Shown: piece by piece, positions 1-8,370 of the stretch
How positions within the stretch are numbered: position 1 is the stretch's first letter
How the letters are laid out: every line of letters begins with the position of its first letter
DNA from: Betaproteobacteria bacterium
GTDB lineage: Bacteria; Pseudomonadota; Gammaproteobacteria; Burkholderiales; Burkholderiaceae_C
Assembly (NCBI GenBank): GCA_016704535.1
Contig: JADIZZ010000002.1
Location: forward strand, 372,001-436,000
Reading direction: 5' to 3'
DNA: 64,000 nt
The notes under the pieces: generated by a model
Told to the model about the DNA's origin: nothing
The model's database searches: none
Seen by the model: the letters and a program-made list of their open reading frames with translations, nothing else
Translations under genes and position numbers: made by a program

Positions 1-2
1 AA

Positions 3-803
3 GGCCGCGACCTGGCGCAGGCGCGCGGCGACGAACTGTTCAAGCTGCGACGCGAGATACAGATGGTCTTCCAGGACCCCTACTCGTCGCTCAACCCGCG
101 CCTGACGGTGGGCGAGATCGTGCGTGAACCGATGCTGGTGCACGGCATGGGCAGCAAGGCCGAGCAGGTCGAGCGCGTGCGCGAACTGCTGGCCACGGTG
201 GGCCTGGGGGCCGATGCGCTGCAGCGCTACCCCAGCGAGTTTTCCGGTGGCCAGCGACAACGCATCGGCGTGGCGCGTGCGCTGTCGCTGAACCCGCGGC
301 TGGTGATCGCCGACGAGCCGGTGTCGGCGCTGGACGTATCGGTGCAGAGTCAGGTGCTCAACCTGATGGTGCAGCTGCAGCGTGAACGTGGCCTGGCCTA
401 CGTCTTCATCAGCCACGACCTCTCGGTGGTGGAACACGTGAGCGACGTGGTGGCCATCATGTACCTGGGGCGCATCGTCGAGATGGGCCCGGTGCGGCGC
501 ATCTTCGACCAGCCCGCCCACCCCTACACCCGCGCCCTGATGCAGGCCATCCCTTCAGGCAACCCGCGCCAGCGGCGCGCCAGCGTGCCGCTGGCGGGCG
601 AGGCGCCCAGCCCGATGGCCGTGCTGCCCGGTTGCGCCTTTGCTTCGCGCTGCCCTTACGCGACTGACGCCTGCCGGCAGGCGCCGCCTGCGCTGGAGCC
701 GGTGGCCGTGGACGCGGCCGCGGCCGCAAACGGCACGCAGCCACACGTGGTGGCCTGCATCCGGCGTGACGAGATCGCTGCGCTGGCGGTGGCTGCGGGC
801 TGA
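3..803 (+). CDS. Oligopeptide/dipeptide ABC importer ATPase (5' truncated)
   Basis: This is the ATP-hydrolysing subunit of an Opp/Dpp-type peptide importer at the inner face of the cytoplasmic membrane. The reading frame is open from base 3, so the N-terminus with the Walker A motif lies outside the window. Visible in order are the Q-loop (QMVFQDPYSSLNPR), the ABC signature FSGGQRQRIGVARAL, Walker B LVIADEPVSALD and the switch His in FISHDLS. The C-terminal tail holds the Cys-rich oligo_HPY segment (CAFASRCPYATDAC) typical of OppF/DppF. The permeases and binding protein would lie upstream. No 3' terminator is evident. The family call is firm; the substrate is not readable. Confidence 0.93.
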   Translation, partial: GRDLAQARGDELFKLRREIQMVFQDPYSSLNPRLTVGEIVREPMLVHGMGSKAEQVERVRELLATVGLGADALQRYPSEFSGGQRQRIGVARALSLNPRLVIADEPVSALDVSVQSQVLNLMVQLQRERGLAYVFISHDLSVVEHVSDVVAIMYLGRIVEMGPVRRIFDQPAHPYTRALMQAIPSGNPRQRRASVPLAGEAPSPMAVLPGCAFASRCPYATDACRQAPPALEPVAVDAAAAANGTQPHVVACIRRDEIAALAVAAG

Positions 804-903
804 AGCGCTGAAGCGCGATTGGCTTGCCGGGCTATGGGCGAACCGCTGGTCGGCTTACGGGCTGATCGCCCGAGGGGCGCCCGCCAGCAGGAGTCAACAG
901 CCC

Positions 904-1020
904 TTACCAGCGCGGCGGCAGCTTCTTCAGCAGCACGATGCGCTCTCGCGAGACCTCGACGTAGCCGCCCCGCGCCAGGTCGTGCAGCAGCCGCTGGACC
1001 ATGGCCCGTGACGCGCCCAG
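904..1020 (-). pseudogene. Remnant of a Crp/Fnr-family regulator (C-terminal HTH end only)
   Basis: Reading the minus strand from 1020 to a TAA at 904-906 gives 38 residues running from LGASRAMVQRLLHDLARGGY to VSRERIVLLKKLPPRW. This is the recognition helix and beta-wing end of Crp/Fnr regulators, where GASRE-VSR-L-L--GGY-EVSR-RI is the usual pattern. Upstream the frame loses similarity, and no effector domain or start codon is recoverable before the next gene. I read it as a decayed or truncated gene. The rest of 804-1295 shows nothing else I can support. Confidence 0.55.
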
Positions 1021-1295
1021 TGCTGCATGTCGATGTCGAAAACGCGCTTGAGCAAGTGTGCCCAGGTCGTCAACTGACTTGCTTCAAGCCCGACATCCGC
1101 TTGCGACCGCTCATGGCCGGGCACGGCCCCGGGTCGCCCTGGGCTGCCGCTCCGTCGGGCAGGATCGTCATCTGGCAGGAACTCCTTGCGGGTGGAGCGC
1201 AGGCCGGTTCGCGGCCAGCGGCGCGCGTCGCTTCATCGGCGGTGCGGGCCGATTGCGCAGCGAGTTGCAGGCGCCACTGTCGCCGCCACGGCGGT

Positions 1296-1979
1296 CTACC
1301 AGAATTGCCACTGCCCCGTGGCCACGACCCACGCGCCCAGCGCGCCGTTGGTGACGCCGTGCGCGATGACGGCCACCCACAGCTTGCCGCTGCGGATGTA
1401 GAGCCAGGCATAGGCCAGCCCGGCGATGGCGGCGGCCAGCCACAGCGTGTGTGCCAGCACGAAGACGAAGGTGCTGAGTACCACGGCGCGCAGGCCCACG
1501 CCGCGCGGCGGCACGGCCTCGAACACGGGGGACTGCAGCCAACGCATCAGGAAGGAACGCCAGAACAGCTCTTCCATCACCGGCACCAGCAGCGCCGCGC
1601 CGGCGATGCGCAGCACGATCAGCGGCCAGTCCAGCGCGCCGTCGGGTGTCTTCGGCACGAAGGGTTCGGCGGCCGCGGTGTCCAGCGTCATCCACGGGGC
1701 GTCGAGGTGGATCCACAGCACGAACACCGCCAGCCCCACGGCCACGGCCAGCAGGGCCTCGCGCGCGCTGGGCAGCGTCTGCAGCGCCAGCTCGCCGTAC
1801 TCGCGCCACCACAGCGCCAGCAGCGCCGCCGCCGCGCCAGCCTGCAGCGCGTAGAGCCAGCGCACGTCGAAACCCCAGCTGCCGTCGGCCGGCGCCACGC
1901 CGCGCAGCGCCAGCACCGCCATGAAGGCGACGAACGGCGCCACGCGCACGACGGCCGAACGGCGGATGCTCAGAATCAA
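1296..1979 (-). CDS. CPBP-family intramembrane metalloprotease (exosortase-associated CAAX type)
   Basis: A 227-residue polytopic membrane protein with about six hydrophobic segments. The CPBP/CAAX-protease motifs are all present: EELFWRSFLMRW with the catalytic Glu pair, the first zinc-ligand His in FVLAHTLW, and the second in IAHGVTN. The pattern EELFWR...LMRW resembles the CAAX-related proteins that occur with PEP-CTERM/exosortase systems, in which the protease may process exported proteins. No exosortase or PEP-CTERM protein is seen in this window. The gene stands alone between the Crp remnant and rlmJ, with ATG at 1977-1979. Family is confident; substrate unknown. Confidence 0.8.
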   Translation of the reverse strand: MILSIRRSAVVRVAPFVAFMAVLALRGVAPADGSWGFDVRWLYALQAGAAAALLALWWREYGELALQTLPSAREALLAVAVGLAVFVLWIHLDAPWMTLDTAAAEPFVPKTPDGALDWPLIVLRIAGAALLVPVMEELFWRSFLMRWLQSPVFEAVPPRGVGLRAVVLSTFVFVLAHTLWLAAAIAGLAYAWLYIRSGKLWVAVIAHGVTNGALGAWVVATGQWQFW

Positions 1980-2060
1980 GTTAACTCCAGCCCCGCCAGA
2001 TGACGCGCCGCGTCATTCCCAAGCTTCCCGCCACGGAACCGGCTCTGCCGGGCCGTTGGC

Positions 2061-2104
2061 GGACGCCCCCTCGGGGGGCAGCGAGCGTGAGCGAGCGTGG
2101 GGGC
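2061..2104. repeat. GC-rich intergenic palindrome 3' of rlmJ
   Basis: The segment contains GCCCCC-TC-GGGGGGC followed by the iterated unit GAGCGTGAGCGAGCGTGGGGG. Read on the minus strand it lies directly after the rlmJ stop and could fold as a stem-loop, but no T-tract follows. Its minus-strand 5' end, GCCCCCACGCT, recurs at about 50383-50393, so it may be a dispersed intergenic element of this genome. Confidence 0.4.
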
Positions 2105-2110
2105 TCCATT

Positions 2111-2968
2111 TCAGCCCTTGGCCGAGCGCTCGAGCGCGCTGCGGGCGCCGTCGAACTGCGCCAGTGCCTGCGCCAGGAAGGGCAGCACCGGCTGCAGCGC
2201 CTCGAACAGCGTGTGCGGCGGGTTGGCGACGAAGACACTGCTGCCCAGCATGCCGAAGCCGCGGGCGTCGGCCTGCGCCACGGTCAGCCGCGCGTTCAGC
2301 CAGCCCTTCTTGGCGCCGGTGTCGGCGGCGGCCTTCAGGCGCTGCGGCAGCTGCGAGGCCTCGATCAGCTGCAGTTGCGGCAGCCAGACGATGACGACGG
2401 CGTCGGCGAAACGCTCCAGCGCCTCGCGCAACGCGGCCAGTGCGCGCGTGTAGTCGGTCTTGATCTCGTAGCTGGGGTCGATGAGCACCACGCCGCGCCG
2501 CGTCGGCGGCGGCAGCGTCGACTTCAGCCCTTCGAAGCCGTCCTGCAGCTTGACCTCGACGCCGTGCACGTCGCCCAGGTAGCTGGCAAGAATCTTGTGG
2601 TCGGTGGGGTGGATCTCGAAGAGGCGCAACTGGTCCTGCGGCCGCATCAGCATCTGCGCGATGGCCGGCGAGCCGGGGTACTGGCGGATGGCCTTGCCGT
2701 CGTTGAAGGCACGTACCAGCGTCACCAACTCGGCCAGCGGCGCAGGCAGGTCGCTGCGGTCGAGCAGTTTCGCGATGCCCTGCTCGTACTCGCCCTTCTT
2801 CTTCGCGTACTCGCCTTCGAGCGAATAACCGCCGGCACCGGCATGGGTGTCGACGTAACGCCAGCCCTTGTCCTTCTGGTTCATGTGCGCCAGCACGAGG
2901 GCCAGCACGGTGTGCTTGAGCACGTCGGCGTGGTTGCCGGCATGGAAGGCGTGGCGGTAGGCGAGCAT
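2111..2968 (-). CDS. rlmJ: 23S rRNA (adenine(2030)-N6)-methyltransferase RlmJ
   Basis: RlmJ methylates N6 of A2030 in 23S rRNA using S-adenosylmethionine. The start is set at MLAYRHAFHAGNHADVLKH, the invariant N-terminus of the family, which gives 285 residues; the frame stays open for 24 more codons upstream, but those are not RlmJ-like. The SAM-binding motif is DTHAGAGGYSL. Motif IV reads IDPSYEIKTDY, where E. coli RlmJ has DPPYE, so the second Pro is replaced by Ser. NPPHTLFEALQPVLPFL is near the end. The gene is divergent from the Old Yellow Enzyme gene, with 74 bp between the starts. Confidence 0.93.
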   Translation of the reverse strand: MLAYRHAFHAGNHADVLKHTVLALVLAHMNQKDKGWRYVDTHAGAGGYSLEGEYAKKKGEYEQGIAKLLDRSDLPAPLAELVTLVRAFNDGKAIRQYPGSPAIAQMLMRPQDQLRLFEIHPTDHKILASYLGDVHGVEVKLQDGFEGLKSTLPPPTRRGVVLIDPSYEIKTDYTRALAALREALERFADAVVIVWLPQLQLIEASQLPQRLKAAADTGAKKGWLNARLTVAQADARGFGMLGSSVFVANPPHTLFEALQPVLPFLAQALAQFDGARSALERSAKG

Positions 2969-3042
2969 GCCGCGATGGTGCCACGCTGGCTGGGGTGCTC
3001 CGGCGCACGGTGGGAAATGCTGCGCTGCGGTAGGCTTCACGC

Positions 3043-4143
3043 ATGACCACCCTCTTCGACCCCCTCCGCATCGGCGACATCGATCTCGCTACCCGCATCG
3101 TCATGGCTCCGCTGACTCGCAACCGCGCCAGCCCCGGCCAGGTGCCCAACGCGCTGATGGCGCAGTACTACGCCCAGCGCGCCGACCCGGCCACCGGCGC
3201 CGGGCTCATCGTCAGCGAAGCGACGCAGATCAGCCCCGAAGCCCAGGGCTACCTCGACACACCGGGCATCTACAACACCGCCCAGGTGGCGGGCTGGCGC
3301 GGCGTCACCGACGCCGTGCATGCACGGGGCGGGCGCATCGTGGCGCAGCTGTGGCACGTGGGGCGCATCTCGCACGTGTCGCTGCAGCCGTGCGGGCAGG
3401 CGCCGGTGTCCAGCACGGCGCGGCCGGCCAAGGGCAAGACTTTCATCGCCGGCGGTTTTGCCGATGTCTCGACACCGCGCGCGCTGCGCACCGACGAGAT
3501 TCCGGGCATCGTCGCGCAATACCGCCATGCCGCGCTGATGGCGATCGAAGCCGGCTTCGATGGCGTGGAAGTGCACGGCGCCAACGGCTACCTGATCGAG
3601 CAGTTCCTGCGCAACAGCATCAACGACCGCACCGACATCTACGGCGGCAGCATGGAAAACCGCTGCCGCTTCCTGCTGGAAGTGATGCAGGCGGTGGCCG
3701 GCGCCATCGGCGGCGGCCGCACCGGCTTGCGTCTGTCGCCCGTGACCCCGGCCAACGACGCCGGCCCCGACAGCGACGCGCAGGCGCTGTACGAACACGC
3801 CGTGGCGCAGCTGGCGCCGCTGAAGCTGGCGTTCCTGCACGTGGTGGAAGGCGCCACCGGCGGCCCGCGCGACATCGCGCCCTTCGACTACGCCGCGCTC
3901 CGCGCCAAGTTCACGGGTGCCTGGATGGTCAACAACGGCTACACCCGCGCCATGGCGCTGCAGGCGGTGGAAAGTGGCGTCGCCGACCTGGTGGCCTTCG
4001 GCAAGGCGTTCATCGCCAATCCCGACCTCGGCCGCCGGTTGCGCGAGGACGCACCGTTGAACGCGCTGGACACGAGCACGTTGTACGGCGGTGGCGCCGA
4101 GGGTTACACGAGCTACCCGGCGCTGGCCGACGCCGACGCCTGA
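3043..4143 (+). CDS. Old Yellow Enzyme family NAD(P)H:flavin oxidoreductase (alkene reductase)
   Basis: A 366-residue FMN-dependent TIM-barrel reductase of the NemA/OYE class, expected to reduce activated C=C bonds or nitro groups in the cytoplasm. The N-terminus DPLRIGDIDLATRIVMAPLTRNRA is the FMN-contact strand. AQLWHVGRISH, FDGVEVHGANGYLIEQFL (the substrate-binding His/Asn pair), NDRTDIYGGSMENRCRF and the FGKAFIANPDL phosphate-binding end are all typical. The physiological substrate cannot be read. It converges on the MOSC gene, 9 bp apart. Confidence 0.93.
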   Translation: MTTLFDPLRIGDIDLATRIVMAPLTRNRASPGQVPNALMAQYYAQRADPATGAGLIVSEATQISPEAQGYLDTPGIYNTAQVAGWRGVTDAVHARGGRIVAQLWHVGRISHVSLQPCGQAPVSSTARPAKGKTFIAGGFADVSTPRALRTDEIPGIVAQYRHAALMAIEAGFDGVEVHGANGYLIEQFLRNSINDRTDIYGGSMENRCRFLLEVMQAVAGAIGGGRTGLRLSPVTPANDAGPDSDAQALYEHAVAQLAPLKLAFLHVVEGATGGPRDIAPFDYAALRAKFTGAWMVNNGYTRAMALQAVESGVADLVAFGKAFIANPDLGRRLREDAPLNALDTSTLYGGGAEGYTSYPALADADA

Positions 4144-4152
4144 GCGCCGTCC

Positions 4153-4728
4153 TCAGCCGCGCCTGCGGCTGAGGAAGAGTTCGCGCAGGTTCACCTCACG
4201 CGGCCCCGGTTGCAGCGTCACGCTGTCGCCAGCGGCCACGACGCCAGGCTCCAGCACCGCCAGGTAGGCGCCGCAGTAGCCCGACTGCTGCATCAGCTTC
4301 GCGGCATGCACGAAGCCCATTGCGGCGTTGAACTTGAAGCAGGGCTGGCGCGGTTCGCTCACCGCCAGCACGCAGCCCGGTAGCACCAGCCGGTCGCCGA
4401 TGAACAGGTCGGCCTCGGTCAGGCCTTGCAGCACCAGGTTTTCGCCGAACAGGCCCGGCGGCAGCGCCTCGCCCCAGGCGGCCACGCCAGCCTGCGCCCG
4501 CACCGTCTGCCAGAAGGGAAGGTGCTCGCAAGGGTAGGCGTAGACGGCCTTGGCCAGGCCGCCGTGAACCGTCAGGTCTGCCTGCTCGTCGCCCTGCAGG
4601 CCCAGCGGGCCGACGGCCACCGCGCTCGTCACCGGCGTCTTGCCGATCGCGCTGAGCACCTCGCGCCCGGCTGCGGCCAGAGCCCGCGCTCGCCCGGTGC
4701 ACACCTGGACGACGCGCGCAGTCGTCAT
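4153..4728 (-). CDS. MOSC domain protein (YiiM-like)
   Basis: A 191-residue stand-alone MOSC domain. MOSC proteins are molybdenum-cofactor or sulfur-carrier related, and YiiM-type members reduce N-hydroxylated base analogues. Visible features are LGLQGDEQADLTVHGGLAKAV with the conserved HGG, then PPGLFGENLVLQGL, and EPRQPCFKF carrying the conserved Cys of this family. ATG at 4726-4728 gives an N-terminus (VVQVCTGRA) normal for the family. It is monocistronic and divergent from pckG across a 345-bp gap. Confidence 0.85.
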   Translation of the reverse strand: MTTARVVQVCTGRARALAAAGREVLSAIGKTPVTSAVAVGPLGLQGDEQADLTVHGGLAKAVYAYPCEHLPFWQTVRAQAGVAAWGEALPPGLFGENLVLQGLTEADLFIGDRLVLPGCVLAVSEPRQPCFKFNAAMGFVHAAKLMQQSGYCGAYLAVLEPGVVAAGDSVTLQPGPREVNLRELFLSRRRG

Positions 4729-4894
4729 GGCTGGTGCCGGTCAAGTGCAACGGGATCCTGGTTGATTCTCAGCAAGATGAAGCCCGTTCGTTACCGATGA
4801 CACCCGATGCTAGCGTTCCGGCGGGCGCGAGACTCATGCCCTCCGGGGCGCCGTCGCGGGGCGCCGGTGTTGCGCCGCGTCAAACCATGCTGCA

Positions 4895-4914
4895 TTTGCA
4901 TGCCCCCATGCAAA
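4895..4914. promoter_or_regulatory. Perfect palindrome upstream of pckG
   Basis: TTTGCATG-CCCC-CATGCAAA is an exact 8-bp inverted repeat around a CCCC centre, about 160 bp before the pckG start, in the 4729-5073 gap between the divergent MOSC and pckG genes. The exactness and AT-richer arms stand out from the GC-rich background, which suggests a dimeric regulator site or a cruciform. I cannot name the regulator. I see no convincing -35/-10 pair in the rest of the gap. Confidence 0.5.
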
Positions 4915-5073
4915 GCGGCGGTTACGACGCGATTACATCGGCGCGACAATCATTGCCCCCGCAATCGGCACAGGGCGCAATTGCAAGCGGCATTCGGCAA
5001 GTGCCGGGCGTTGGTGACGCTCGTTCGGCGCTTGCCCAATCCCACTATTCACATAGCCATGACTGGAGTCCCC

Positions 5074-6954
5074 ATGAACCGTCCCGTGTTGGAAGGCTTG
5101 CGCCTGAACGTGCCCGCCTACGTCAAGCATCAACGCCTCGTCGATTGGGTGGCGCAGGTGGCCGCGCTCACCGAAGCTGCCGGCGTCTACTGGTGCGACG
5201 GCAGTGCCGCCGAATACGAACGCCTGTGCCAGCAGTTGGTCGACGCCGGCACGTTGATGAAGCTGAACCCCGAGCTGCGCCCGAACAGCTTCCTGGCGCG
5301 CAGCGACCCGTCGGACGTCGCGCGGGTCGAGGACCGCACCTACATCTGCAGCACGAAGCAGGAAGACGCCGGCCCCACCAACAACTGGATGGCGCCGGCC
5401 GAGATGCGTGCGCTGCTGGAGACTGGCGAGCAAGCGCTGTTCAAGGGCGCGATGAAGGGCCGCACGATGTACGTCGTGCCGTTCTCGATGGGCCCGCTGG
5501 GCTCGCACATTTCGCACATCGGCGTCGAGCTCACCGACAGCCCCTACGTCGCGGTGAGCATGCGCACGATGACGCGCATGGGCCGCGGCGCGCTCGACGT
5601 GCTGGGCGAGACGGGAGCCTTCGTGCCTTGCGTGCACACCGTGGGCGCGCCGCTGCAGGCTGGCCAGAAGGACGTGCCCTGGCCCTGCAACCCCACCAAG
5701 TACATCGTGCACTACCCCGAGACGCGCGAGATCTGGTCCTACGGCTCGGGCTACGGCGGCAACGCCCTGCTGGGCAAGAAGTGCTTCGCGCTGCGCATCG
5801 CGTCCACCATGGGGCGTGACCAGGGCTGGCTGGCCGAGCACATGCTGATCCTGGGTGTCACCAACCCGCAGGGCAGGAAGTACCACGTCGCCGCCGCCTT
5901 CCCCAGCGCCTGCGGCAAGACCAACTTCAGCATGCTGGTGCCGCCGGAGGGTTACGCGGGCTGGAAGGTCACCACCGTCGGCGACGACATCGCCTGGATC
6001 AAACCGCACGACGACGGGCGCATGTACGCCATCAACCCCGAGGCGGGCTACTTCGGCGTCGCGCCCGGCACCAACGCCCACACCAACCCGAACTGCCTGG
6101 CGTCGCTGAAGAGCGACACCATCTTCACCAACGTCGCGCTCACCGACGACGGCGACGTGTGGTGGGAAGGCCTGAGCGAAACGCCCCCGGCGCACCTGAT
6201 CGACTGGCAGGGCCGCGACTGGACGCCGGCCATCGCCAAGGAAGCCGGCGCGAACGGAAAGCCGAGCCCCGCCGCCCACCCGAACTCGCGCTTCACCGTG
6301 GCCGCCACCTACAACCCGGTGCTCGACCCGGAGTGGGACAACCCGAACGGCGTGCCCATCGATGCGTTCATCTTCGGCGGCCGCCGCAGCACCACGGTGC
6401 CGCTGGTCACCGAAGCCCGCACCTGGGTCGAAGGCGTCTACATGGCCGCCACCATGGGCAGCGAGACCACCGCGGCCGCCGCCGGCCAGCAGGGCGTGGT
6501 TCGCCGCGACCCCTTCGCGATGCTGCCCTTCATGGGCTACAACATGGCCGACTACTTCCAGCATTGGCTTGACCTCGGCGGCCAGATAGCCGCCAAGGGC
6601 GCGAAGCTGCCCGGCATCTATTGCGTCAACTGGTTCCGCAAGGACGCGGGCGGCAAGTTCGTCTGGCCGGGCTATGGCGAAAACATGCGTGTGCTGGAGT
6701 GGATGCTGGGCCGCCTGGAAGGCAAGGCCGGCGGTGTCGACAACGTCTTCGGCACGAGCCCGCGCTACGAAGACGTGCGCTGGGAAGGCCTGGCCTTCAC
6801 GCGTGAGCAGTTCCAGAGTGTCGTTGGCATCGACAAGGCGGCTTGGCAGCAGGAACTGAAGCTGCACGCCGAGTTGTTCCAGCAGTTGCAGCACCACCTG
6901 CCCGCCGAGCTGCCGGCAACGAAGGCGCGCATCGAGGAGCGGCTGAGCCGCTGA
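5074..6954 (+). CDS. pckG: Phosphoenolpyruvate carboxykinase (GTP)
   Basis: This gluconeogenic enzyme converts oxaloacetate and GTP to phosphoenolpyruvate, CO2 and GDP. The start MNRPVLEGLRLNVPAY at 5074 has GGAG six bases upstream; an in-frame ATG at 5059 is less well spaced. The 626-residue product matches the family length. The kinase-1 loop is FPSACGKTNFSM, with the hyper-reactive Cys at residue 280. Other hallmarks are the N-terminal RSDPSDVARVEDRTYICS, GRRSTTVPLV, MGSETTAAA and NWFRKDAGGKFVWPGYGENMR. A single gene with a long upstream region, so probably regulated by carbon source. Confidence 0.97.
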   Translation: MNRPVLEGLRLNVPAYVKHQRLVDWVAQVAALTEAAGVYWCDGSAAEYERLCQQLVDAGTLMKLNPELRPNSFLARSDPSDVARVEDRTYICSTKQEDAGPTNNWMAPAEMRALLETGEQALFKGAMKGRTMYVVPFSMGPLGSHISHIGVELTDSPYVAVSMRTMTRMGRGALDVLGETGAFVPCVHTVGAPLQAGQKDVPWPCNPTKYIVHYPETREIWSYGSGYGGNALLGKKCFALRIASTMGRDQGWLAEHMLILGVTNPQGRKYHVAAAFPSACGKTNFSMLVPPEGYAGWKVTTVGDDIAWIKPHDDGRMYAINPEAGYFGVAPGTNAHTNPNCLASLKSDTIFTNVALTDDGDVWWEGLSETPPAHLIDWQGRDWTPAIAKEAGANGKPSPAAHPNSRFTVAATYNPVLDPEWDNPNGVPIDAFIFGGRRSTTVPLVTEARTWVEGVYMAATMGSETTAAAAGQQGVVRRDPFAMLPFMGYNMADYFQHWLDLGGQIAAKGAKLPGIYCVNWFRKDAGGKFVWPGYGENMRVLEWMLGRLEGKAGGVDNVFGTSPRYEDVRWEGLAFTREQFQSVVGIDKAAWQQELKLHAELFQQLQHHLPAELPATKARIEERLSR

Positions 6955-6981
6955 GTCCGCGGCCGGGCTGTTCTTTCCAGC

Positions 6982-7018
6982 GCGACGCCCTCGGGTCTAT
7001 CGGTCCCGGGGGCGTCGC
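6982..7018. terminator. Stem-loop 3' of pckG
   Basis: GCGACGCCC at 6982-6990 pairs exactly with GGGCGTCGC at 7010-7018 around a 19-base loop. It lies 27 bases after the pckG stop. No T-run follows, so it may be a transcript-end or stability hairpin rather than a classical intrinsic terminator. Confidence 0.4.
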
Positions 7019-7050
7019 CGCTTGAGACGCGGCCTCATCATCGCGGGCCC

Positions 7051-7827
7051 ATGAAGCTGCAACTGCTGTCGGACCTGCATCTCGAGACCGAGATCTTCGA
7101 CCCCGAACCCGCGCCGGGCGCGGAGGCGCTGGTGCTTGCCGGCGACATCGACAGCCGCTGGGCCGGCTACGAACGGTTTGCCGGCTGGCCGGTGCCGGTG
7201 GTCGTGATCGCCGGCAACCACGAATTCGATGGGCGCGACTTCGACGGCGCGCTGGCGGGCCTGCGCGAACTTTGCGCACGGCTGGGTTTCCTCTTTCTGG
7301 AATCCGAAGAGCACCTCTTCACCGCCGCCTGCGGCCTGCGCGTTCGGGTTCTGGGCAGCACGCGCTGGAGCGACTTCGACGCCTTCGGCCCCGCCGGTCG
7401 CGAGCGCGCCGAGCGCGCCGCGGCCTACTACCTGCGCCTGATGGCAACGACCCGCCGCGGCCAGCCTTTCGACGCCTCGGCGGTGCGCGCCGAGGCGCTG
7501 CGCTGCCGCGGCTGGCTGGAAGACGCGCTGGCGCGGCCGCCCCAGGGGCGTTGGGACAAGACGCTGGTGATCACTCACTTTGCGCCCAGCTTGCGCAGCG
7601 CCGATCCTCGCTACGGGCGCCAGCCGGGAACTGCCAGCTTCTGCAACGCCGACGACGAACTCATCCCGCGAGCCGATCTCTGGCTGCACGGGCATCTGCA
7701 CTGCCGTCACGACTACAGCGTCGACCGCGCCGGCCAGCGGCCCGCGCGGGTGGTCTGCCATGCCCGCGGCTTGGCAGCCAAGGGCGAGGCCGAAGGCCAC
7801 CAGCCGCAGTTCACGGTCGAACTTTGA
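7051..7827 (+). CDS. Calcineurin-like metallophosphoesterase
   Basis: A 258-residue cytoplasmic metal-dependent phosphoesterase. All metallophosphatase motifs are present in order: SDLHLE (DxH), AGDID (GD), AGNHEFDG (GNHE), ITHFAPS and LHGHLHCRHDY (GHxH). The start ATG at 7051 puts the first metal-binding strand MKLQLLSDLHL at the N-terminus, as usual. No accessory domain or signal peptide is present. The substrate cannot be read; single-domain members of this group act on phosphomonoesters or phosphodiesters. Monocistronic between pckG and the usp gene. Confidence 0.88.
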   Translation: MKLQLLSDLHLETEIFDPEPAPGAEALVLAGDIDSRWAGYERFAGWPVPVVVIAGNHEFDGRDFDGALAGLRELCARLGFLFLESEEHLFTAACGLRVRVLGSTRWSDFDAFGPAGRERAERAAAYYLRLMATTRRGQPFDASAVRAEALRCRGWLEDALARPPQGRWDKTLVITHFAPSLRSADPRYGRQPGTASFCNADDELIPRADLWLHGHLHCRHDYSVDRAGQRPARVVCHARGLAAKGEAEGHQPQFTVEL

Positions 7828-7945
7828 CTGACGGCTCCGCGCCGGGAATCGGTCCGCCGCTGCGTTCGGTCAAGGCGCCGCGCGGCGCCGGTGCCACACT
7901 TGCCGCAAGCGGCCCTGCCGGGGTCGCGTACATGCAGGAGTCATC

Positions 7946-8368
7946 ATGAAGATTCTCGCCGCCGTCGACGGCAGTTCCTACACCCGCCGCATGATTGCCT
8001 ACCTGGCCGCTCACGAGGAGTGGATGGGCCCGCACCACGTGTACACGATGCTGCACGTCGTGCCCGCGGTGCCGTCACGCGCCGCCGCCGTCATCGACAA
8101 GGCTGCGCTGAAGTCCTACTACGACGACACGGCGGAGAAGGTGTTCAAGTCGCTGCGCACCTTCTGTGACAAACAGGGCCTGAAGGCGAACTTCGTGACC
8201 AAGATCGGCCCCGCCGCGGAGACCATCTCCGAGGTGGCCAAGAAGGGCGACTACGACCTGCTGGTGCTGGGTTCGCACGGCCACGGCACGCTGGCCAATC
8301 TGGTGATGGGGTCGGTGGCCACCAAGGTGCTGGCCAACTGCAGCACGCCGGTGCTACTGATCCGCTGA
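7946..8368 (+). CDS. Universal stress protein (UspA family)
   Basis: A 140-residue single-domain Usp. MKILAAVDGSSYTRRM begins with the nucleotide-binding strand, and the C-terminus carries the ATP-binding pattern G-2x-G-9x-G(S/T) as GSHGHGTLANLVMGSVATKVL, followed by STPVLLIR. The presence of this pattern points to an ATP-binding UspFG-like type. AGGAG lies just upstream of ATG 7946. It converges on a TetR gene, with stops 2 bp apart. Confidence 0.92.
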   Translation: MKILAAVDGSSYTRRMIAYLAAHEEWMGPHHVYTMLHVVPAVPSRAAAVIDKAALKSYYDDTAEKVFKSLRTFCDKQGLKANFVTKIGPAAETISEVAKKGDYDLLVLGSHGHGTLANLVMGSVATKVLANCSTPVLLIR

Positions 8369-8370
8369 CC

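Noticed and set aside
4933..6897. Minus-strand 654-codon frame opposite pckG
   Set aside because: His/Arg/Val-rich antisense shadow of pckG with no recognisable motif.
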